DNA of 64,000 nt from assembly GCF_024679095.1 (NCBI RefSeq), contig NC_066513.1:3380523-3444522 (forward strand), given 5' to 3'. This document shows, one piece after another, positions 58,282 to 64,000 of this stretch. This stretch comes from Eriocheir sinensis (Eukaryota > Arthropoda > Malacostraca > Decapoda > Varunidae). Both the position numbers and the translations under genes were made by a program. The notes beneath the pieces are model-generated. The model ran no database searches. It had not been told where the DNA came from and was given only the letters and a program-made list of their open reading frames with translations. The stretch's first letter is position 1; each line of letters opens with the position of its first letter.

Positions 58282-58560
58282 CTTTTTCTTGTCTTACGAG
58301 AGGAGACTTTCAAACATATAAAACTTTTAGGACACATATCTGTTACAAGTCCACGTCATTGTGTCTGGGCATGTGTGTAGCAGGTGTGTGGGCAGGTGTG
58401 CATGGGAGGAGGAGGAGGAGGAGGAGGAGGAGGAGGAGGAGGAGGAAGAGGGGGAGGAGGGGAAGAGAAAGTAGAGGAAGAAGAACAAGAACAAGAAGAA
58501 TAAGAAGAAAAATAAAATGAGAAGAAAAAAAGAAGAAGAAGAAGAAGAAGCGGAGATGCA
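58082..58560. repeat. GGGA, (CA)n, GGA and GAA tracts
   Basis: Purine-rich 58088-58155, (CA)n 58240-58281, GGA 58408-58446 and GAA/AAG-rich 58475-58550. Confidence 0.88.
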
Positions 58561-58666
58561 AATATCCAGTCGGGGTCCCACAAGGCGAGGACACGATGGG
58601 AGGAGTTACGAAGCGATTCTGGCGCGCTGATTGGCTGGCCGGCTGCGGGGGTCGACGCTGATTGGC

Positions 58667-58669
<3 letters not shown>

Positions 58670-58746
<77 letters not shown>

Positions 58747-58760
58747 TGTGTGTGTGTGTT
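58670..58760. repeat. (GA)n ending in (GT)n
   Basis: About 37 GA units then GCGTGTGTGTGTGT. Two GATTGGCTG (inverted CCAAT) words lie just upstream (58617 and 58660). Confidence 0.92.
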
Positions 58761-58829
58761 AAATAGGTCAGGTCAAATCATGTAGGGTCAGGTTAAGTAG
58801 GTGGACAATGCCTATGCCTGCAAATGCCT

Positions 58830-58905
58830 GCATCACCACCACCACCACCACCATCACCACCACCACCATCACCACCACCACCACCATCACCACCACCAGC
58901 AACAC
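58830..58905. repeat. CAC/CAT trinucleotide tract
   Basis: CACCAC with regular CAT interruptions. Confidence 0.88.
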
Positions 58906-59011
58906 CTTTCCCCAAGCACGTCTCTTCATCACCTTTCTCCCCAGCCAGCCCGCCAGCACACCTGCCTCCCTTCACCCTCTCACGCCCATCGCCACCATCT
59001 GTTCCTGTGTA

Positions 59012-59195
59012 GATATTCCCAGACGCTTCCACCTCTCACAACATCTATTTCCAAAGGCGAAAAAGGAGATCAATCGGGTTTTAACGAGTGCTTTTTTCAC
59101 AATCATAGCATAGAAGAAGGGTCAAACTACCACCAGGGCCGTTAAACTACCCCTGGAAATGCCCGAAACTCCTGCGAAAGCCCTGTCAAATGTGA
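59012..59195. mobile_element. Family A element, left part
   Basis: Starts ATATTCCCAGACGCTTCCAC and carries AGGCGAAAAAGGAGATCAAT, CGGGTTTTAACGAGTG, CACCAGGGCCGTTAAACTAC and CGAAAGCCCTGTCAAATGTG. No right terminus seen. Confidence 0.68.
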
Positions 59196-59269
59196 GTCTG
59201 TGATCCCCGAAATGGTAGAGAAAGGGGTCCCTGCTCCTCTGTCCCTCTCCCCGTCCTGTTCTCTCTCTC

Positions 59270-59935
59270 TTGTTTTCAACGTCCCTTTCTTTCCCTGATG
59301 ATTACGTGTTTGTTTTCCTTCCTTCCTTCCTGTTACCTTTTCCCCTTTCTGTTTCTAGTTCTTCATTTCCAGTTTCATCATATTTTGTCCCTCTTCAACA
59401 TACTCATTTCTTGTTTGTTTGTTTATTTTCACCATGTTTCTTTGAACTACATTTGTCCTATCATTTTCCTCACCCATTTTCATCTATCTTCAAGCTCTCT
59501 CATTCTCTTCGTCATCGTCGCCTTCTGCACATTCAATATTTTTTCACTTCTTTACCCTTCTTCTTTCTTTATCTCCACCATCCTCGCCCTATCTTCTTCT
59601 TTCCTCTTTGTCCTTTCTACTCATGTTCCACTTTCTCCCCTTCGTCATCATCCTCATCGTCGCCTTCTACACATTCAATATTCTTTCACTTTTTTACCCT
59701 TCTTCTTTCTTTATCTCCACCATCCTCGCCCTATCTTCTTTTCTCCTTGTCATCTCTCCTTACGTTCCACTTTCTCCCCATCATCATCCTGACATTATTC
59801 TCTCCCTAGACACAAGCATTATCATCTTTTATCCTCCTTTCACTCCATCTTCGTCTGATCTTCCTCATAACTACCTTCCCATATTTTCTCTCTTCCTCCT
59901 CCTCCTCCTCCTCCCTTTCACCCCTTCCCTTAGTA
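59270..59935. repeat. Polypyrimidine block with a 142-bp tandem duplication
   Basis: TTC/TCC-rich. ACATTCAATATT starts at 59529 and 59671. Each copy is followed by CTTCTTCTTTCTTTATCTCC and CCATCCTCGCCCTATCTTCT. Confidence 0.85.
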
Positions 59936-59954
59936 TGCTTTCCCGGCCGTGGGT

Positions 59955-59957
<3 letters not shown>

Positions 59958-59997
<40 letters not shown>

Positions 59998-59998
59998 A
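59958..59998. repeat. (CA)n microsatellite
   Basis: About 19 CA units with one ATA break. Confidence 0.92.
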
Positions 59999-60014
59999 CC
60001 GTTCAGCTTAACTT

Positions 60015-60125
60015 GACGGATTAGCCCCGCCCCCTCCTCCCCTTCTACGGCACGTCATTGGTCAAGTTGATGGATAGGCCCCGCCCCTTCCCATCCCCGG
60101 ACACACGTGGTTGGTGACTGCTTGT
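60015..60125. promoter_or_regulatory. GC-box and CCAAT cluster
   Basis: Two CCCCGCCCC words (60026 and 60079), an inverted CCAAT (TCATTGGTC, 60055) between them and a CACGTG E-box (60105). AACTTGACGGATTAGCCCCG and AAGTTGATGGATAGGCCCCG form a direct repeat 53 bp apart. This density is promoter-like, but no gene start is visible downstream. Confidence 0.3.
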
Positions 60126-60227
60126 GGTGGAATGCGTTTGATTACTGGTTGGTTGCCCGGCGCCGGCTATTGTTTCATATCCATCAACTTGGAGACGTCG
60201 ACAGGCTACGAAGGTGTTGTATACGGA

Positions 60228-60228
60228 T

Positions 60229-60312
<84 letters not shown>

Positions 60313-60415
60313 TTTTCCTTTACTTCCCTATTTTCTTGTTTTCTCTTCTGTTTCTTTTCTTCTTTTGTGTCTCTTCTTTTTATTTTGTGATCATTTTTCT
60401 TTTGTTTTTTACTAT

Positions 60416-60510
<95 letters not shown>
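60228..60510. repeat. Two long (CT)n tracts
   Basis: (CT)n at 60231-60309 and 60419-60510, separated by a T-rich segment. Confidence 0.95.
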
Positions 60511-60513
<3 letters not shown>

Positions 60514-60592
60514 CGGTCTTCAGGGGCGCAGGAGCTCTGATATCGCTCCCCCGCCCTTAAAATATGTAATATACGGAACACGCGCGGCTGGG

Positions 60593-60780
60593 AAGAGAAG
60601 AGAAGAGAAGAGAAGAGAAGAGAAGAGAAGAGAAGAGAAGAGAAGGGAAGGGAAGGGAAGGGAAGGGAAGAGAAGAGAAGGGAAGGACACAGAAGGGGAA
60701 GGAAGGAAGGAAAGAAGGAAGGGAAGGAAGAGAAGGAAGAAGGAAAGAAAGGAAATGGAGAGGAGAGGAGAAGCGAGGAG
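60593..60780. repeat. AGAAG/GGAAG pentamer array
   Basis: (AGAAG)n to about 60645, (GGAAG)n to about 60668, then GGAAGGAAG-rich purine sequence. Confidence 0.9.
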
Positions 60781-60783
60781 AGG

Positions 60784-61006
60784 TTAGGCCCCTTTCAGAC
60801 GTATCGGGTATCGACCGACGCCGTGAACGACACGTTGATGTAGACGTTGAATTGTTGATTAGCCTGGTTGAAGAGAGGCCTGTTCTCTGGGACAAAAGAA
60901 GGAAGGAAGGAAGAGAAGAGCAGGATGTCCATGATGAAAGAATGGAGGCACTGGAAGGAGAGAAGGACAGGACGGCGTAAAGTCGATACGTCTGAAAGGG
61001 GCCTAA
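60784..61006. mobile_element. 223-bp MITE with perfect 23-bp inverted termini
   Basis: The ends at 60784-60806 (TTAGGCCCCTTTCAGACGTA...) and 60984-61006 are exact reverse complements. Both flanks read GAGG, but they lie in purine repeats, so the target duplication is ambiguous (GAGG, or TTA/TAA as part of the ends). The centre is short and purine-rich with no coding capacity. Confidence 0.85.
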
Positions 61007-61215
61007 GAGGAGGAAGGAAAGAGAAAAGGCAAAGAAAAAAAGCAAAGCAAAACAAAACAATAAGGTGCGGGAGGAGCAGGAAAAGTGAGACTGATGTACT
61101 TTGTTATGGTAGGCTAATGGAGCTTATGTGTTGAAGGATCCGCAATCTGTAACCTTTCCTATAGTGGGCATCTAGCATCCTATAGCAAGTGCAGATGTGA
61201 TAAGCGACTGATCTA

Positions 61216-61270
61216 CTACTACTACTACTACTACTATTTACTACTACTACTACTGCTGCTGCTACTGCTA
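61216..61270. repeat. (CTA)n microsatellite
   Basis: CTA/CTG trinucleotides. Confidence 0.85.
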
Positions 61271-61289
61271 ATACTAATAGTACTAATAA

Positions 61290-61520
61290 TATGTGAGTTG
61301 AGCGCCGAAATGTTTAAGAATAGGACACTAAGCTTTCACAAGTCCAAAAGGGAGATGAATTTGTAATTATTGGTTCTAATGAGTGGTTTTTAGGTTCACG
61401 GTACAGAAGAACTATCATCAGGGTCATAAAACTACCCCTGGAAATGCCCGACACTCCTACGAAACCCTTGTCATTTACGTGAACCTGAGCGCCGAAAAGT
61501 TTGTCACTGTGACCCTAAGC
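61290..61520. mobile_element. Family A element, diverged copy
   Basis: GAGCGCCGAAATGTTTAAGA, GGTTCACGGTACAGAAGAAC, CAGGGTCATAAAACTACCCC and CGAAACCCTTGTCATTTACG match family A words. A second GAGCGCCGAAAAGTTTG lies near 61490. Confidence 0.62.
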
Positions 61521-61789
61521 TTGCACGAGGACGTAAGGAGAAAACATGAGGCTGCTCGGCTTACATACGGTCGCCACGGAGAACCAGTTACCCAGCCTCT
61601 GCCCTCCTAGCACTTGAGGCCTTGTGCGGGGAACGAAGAGTATCGCGGAGGTGAAGGGGTCGCGTCGGTGTTTTTGAACGTGTAACCGAAGTTTAGAGTG
61701 ATGCTGGGAGGGCCGCAGACGAGGCTGGTGTAGCTAATTGGGGGAAGGTCTCCGCGATGCCCGTCACGGTGGGAAGAAGCTGAAGGCAG
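61521..61789. other. Spacer
   Basis: Complex sequence with no recognised feature. Confidence 0.4.
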
Positions 61790-62480
61790 TATTTTTAAAC
61801 GTATCGCCGCCTCAGTTCGCCTGTTGGAAAAGCCGCTCTTATAAGTTGCTGGGGTTTCCATGTACCGTTTTGTGATCCTAGCGATAGTTTTACCCGACTT
61901 CTGCAACTTGAACGGGGAAACCAACCATGACAACCCGGATAATCTTCTCTATTTGAAAAGCCTCTCGTATAAGTTGCTGGGGTTTCCATGTACCGTTTTG
62001 TGATCCTAGCGATAGTTTTACCCGACTTCTGCATCGTGAACGGGGAAACCAACCATGAAAACCCGGATAATCTTCTCTGTGGCCTTGTCGCCGCCTCAAT
62101 TCACCTTTTGGATAACCCTCTCGTATAACTTGCTGGGGTTTCCATGTACCGTTTTGTGATCCTAGTGATAGTTTTACCCGACTTCTGCATCTTGACGGGA
62201 AAACCAACCATGAAAACCCGGATAATCTTCTCTGTGGCCTTGGGAAATAGTCGCAATGGGAGCCCGAAACGTTTAAGAATATATGGCCTTAGAAGTCGGT
62301 ATTTTCAGACGTTCCCGCCCCTCACATTAACAACTTCCAGAGGCCGAAAAGGAGATTAATCGCGTTCTCCTGACTATTCCTTCACGTTCGTTGTACATAC
62401 AGAAATATTTGTCCAACACCGGGGTCATAAAACTACCCGCCACAAGTCCTGCAAAACCCTTGTCAAATGTGATTCTTCGC
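61790..62480. mobile_element. Family A cluster with tandem internal units
   Basis: TTGCTGGGGTTTCCATGTAC recurs at about 61847, 61973 and 62131, with GATAGTTTTACCCGACTTCT and AACCCGGATAATCTTCTCT in each. A terminus-like GGGAGCCCGAAACGTTTAAG ends the array near 62275. A separate left-type copy (GTATTTTCAGACGTTCCCGC) follows from 62299 to about 62475. Confidence 0.8.
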
Positions 62481-62589
62481 AAATAGATAACCAACCACCT
62501 GGTGACGGGGAGCACAGAACCTTGTACTGTTTTCCTTTCCTTTTCTCCCTTTCTCTACCACCTTTATTTTTCTGCTTCTTCCTTCCTTC

Positions 62590-62930
62590 CTCCTTCAATT
62601 CTTTATCTTCTCCTTCCTTCCCAGCCTAACCAAACCTTACTGGATCGCCACCTCACCTAATATTATACCCAACGCCAGATAGAGGGGGGAACATGACGCT
62701 CACGACTGCCTTCCTTTCCTTCATCCCTCTCCTTCCTTTCTTGCCTAATCTAACCACACTGGATCGCCACTTCACATTATATTAGACCCAACGCCAGATA
62801 CAGGGGGAACATGACGCTCACGCCTGCCTACCTATCCTTCATCCCTCTCCTTCCTTTCCAGACTAGCCTACCCTCACTGGATCGCCACCTCACAAAGCAT
62901 TAGATCAAACGCCAGATAACTCTAATTTTT
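62590..62930 (+). repeat. 118-119-bp tandem repeat, three units
   Basis: TGGATCGCCACYTCAC at 62641, 62760 and 62878, with AACGCCAGATA, GGGGAACATGACGCTCAC and TTCATCCCTCTCCTTCCTTT between. Confidence 0.93.
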
Positions 62931-63405
62931 GCCTCCCCTTCCTGTTTTCTCCTGTTCTTTTCCCCTCTCCTTCCTTCCTTCCTTCCTAGCCTTACCTAAC
63001 CTAACCTCCCATAACACAGATACACTAAGCACCAGGCACAGGCAGGCCCACAGCTCTCATCAGTGGCCAAAGACTTGTAAGAGGCGGCGAGGGTAACGCT
63101 TCCCCCGGTGTCCCCATAATAAAGCCAAAAGAACGCTGCCTCGATGATGTTCCCGTGCCGTGGTAAGCCTCGCCGCCACAAACACCGCCACCATCCCCAT
63201 CACCATCACCACCATCGCCTACGTGTCTTGCCCATTGAAGGTGTGGTGTCGTTACGCTCAGGTGGTTCAAGTGGTCGTCGGCTCCGGCACTCAGCATACC
63301 TGCCAGCCTCCGCCTACCTGGTTAACGAGCCCTGGCCGATGTGCCTGTTTGGTGATGCTGTCTGTGGCTGTCATCACGCCGGAATACCTGAATCGAGTGT
63401 GTGCA
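62931..63405. other. Spacer
   Basis: Complex sequence with a short CACCATC cluster near 63195-63225. No gene recognised. Confidence 0.4.
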
Positions 63406-63540
63406 GGGAGGGGGGGGGGATGGAGGCAGGAAGGAAAGGAAGCAAGGAGGGAGAGATGGGAGGAGGAAGAGGATAGACGGGTAGAAGGAAACAAGGAAGG
63501 AGGGATGGAAGAAAGGAAGAAAGGAGGAAGAGAACACAAA
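63406..63540. repeat. Purine-rich GGAAG stretch
   Basis: GGGAGG and AAGGAAG words on the plus strand, ending at the LINE tail. Confidence 0.7.
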
Positions 63541-64000
63541 GAAAGAACAAACAACAGCAGACCTGCTGGTCCTTACGAGGTTGTTTGTGACAAGCTACAC
63601 TAACTATCTAATCAAAGGTGGAAGATGAAGGACAGCAAAGGCGAAGGCTCCTCCCCACCCCCCCATCCCTCCAGCCAAAGCTGGCAGGAAAGGAAAAAGA
63701 ACCATGCAGCATGGAAAAACTGCATGGAATTTATGTAGGAAAGAGGAAAGAACTACCATTACTGCTACCACTAACCGGGCAATAAAAGCGGACAAGGACA
63801 CCAGTATTCGAAAGAACTTAACGTTATTACGACAATGAGTAATATCTTAGTTGCTGGTTGGATTCAAAACACTTGTCTAATCTATTCTTGAAGGCCGTAA
63901 CTGTTGTACTATCAACGACATCACAAGGTAGAGAGTTCCAAACATTAACAACTCGATTGAAGAAGAAGTGTTTAGCTTCGTGCGACGAGAATCTTTTACC
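63541..64000 (-). mobile_element. CR1-like LINE 3' end, continuing beyond the window
   Basis: On the minus strand the C-terminal ORF (64000-63829) ends in TAA and is followed by a 3' UTR to about 63541. The UTR includes GGAGCCTTCGCCTTTGCTGT and AAGGACCAGCAGGTCTGCTG, also found at 8.5-8.6 kb. It ends with TTGTTCTTTC and a TTTGTG word. The 5' part lies outside the window. Confidence 0.8.
63829..64000 (-). pseudogene. LINE ORF2 C-terminus (partial)
   Basis: The minus strand reads GKRFSSHEAKHFFFNRVVNV, WNSLPCDVVDSTTVTAFKN and RLDKCFESNQQLRYYSLS, then stop. This is the conserved C-terminal tail of CR1-like LINE proteins (typically NRVVNVWNSLP). It belongs to a different lineage from the copy ending at 28.2 kb (NRVVDEWNRLSSHVV). 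The visible 57 codons are open; whether the rest is intact cannot be judged. Confidence 0.8.

Noticed and set aside
58566..58590. GGGGTCCCACAAGG resembling the LINE SGVPQG codons
   Set aside because: Only about 14 bases match and no neighbouring LINE sequence is present; likely chance.
60107..60787. 226-codon frame after the GC-box cluster
   Set aside because: Fewer than 50 unique residues before translated (CT)n; no domain.

Overview
This window looks like nuclear DNA of an arthropod, most probably a decapod crustacean and perhaps a brachyuran crab. That is an inference from three things: an extreme density of long simple repeats ((GA)n, (CA)n, (AT)n, GAA, GGA, CAC), several degraded non-LTR retrotransposons of types common in decapod genomes, and tRNA-derived SINEs. 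There is no prokaryotic gene organisation. No host protein-coding gene, rRNA gene or functional tRNA gene could be supported. The only convincing protein signals are reverse-transcriptase (RT) fragments.

Layout. 0-9.4 kb: CR1-like LINE remnants on both strands, a 22-bp G-rich minisatellite, long polypurine blocks, a CAC-rich block, and a purine array carrying nine splice-donor-like motifs. 9.7-11 kb: a three-copy dispersed repeat and a short inverted-repeat element. 12.4-13.7 kb: the best coding remnant, a 5'-truncated Jockey-like RT lying between two (GA)n tracts. 14.7-15.5 kb: one inverted-repeat element nested in another, next to a poly(A)-tailed retroposon. 16.2-17.2 kb: CR1 remnants and a three-phase pentanucleotide array. 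18.9-23.6 kb: dispersed and tandem repeats. 24.5-31.3 kb: GC-rich, CpG-rich, more complex sequence with a CR1-like RT at 27.3-28.3 kb. 31.3-38 kb: a 560-bp (AT)n tract, long (CA)n/(GT)n tracts, an RTE-class LINE tail, a long inverted-repeat element and a tRNA-derived SINE. 39.6-42.6 kb: an exon-like tandem repeat and a large inverted-repeat element filled with tandem copies. 43.3-44.0 kb: a DNA transposon remnant with a TAA target duplication. 45-46 kb: a 26-bp minisatellite. 46.8-51.4 kb: two SINEs on opposite strands sharing a 3' body and (CA)n tail, with a nested element and a CpG-rich segment between them. 51.8-57.5 kb: pyrimidine-rich tandem repeats, two abutting PIF/Harbinger-like MITEs and a 10-copy satellite. 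57.7-64 kb: simple repeats, a small perfect-TIR MITE, more inverted-repeat family copies, and a CR1-like 3' end that runs off the window.

Nothing here acts as a host pathway. The elements form layers: LINEs supply the RT type that probably mobilised the SINEs, the TIR elements are non-autonomous, and simple repeats grow at or inside element ends. The most informative features are the nested insertions with intact target duplications, the SINE pair with different heads and a shared tail, and tandem arrays that repeat splice-site-like signals. Long open frames over simple repeats are composition artefacts and are left out.
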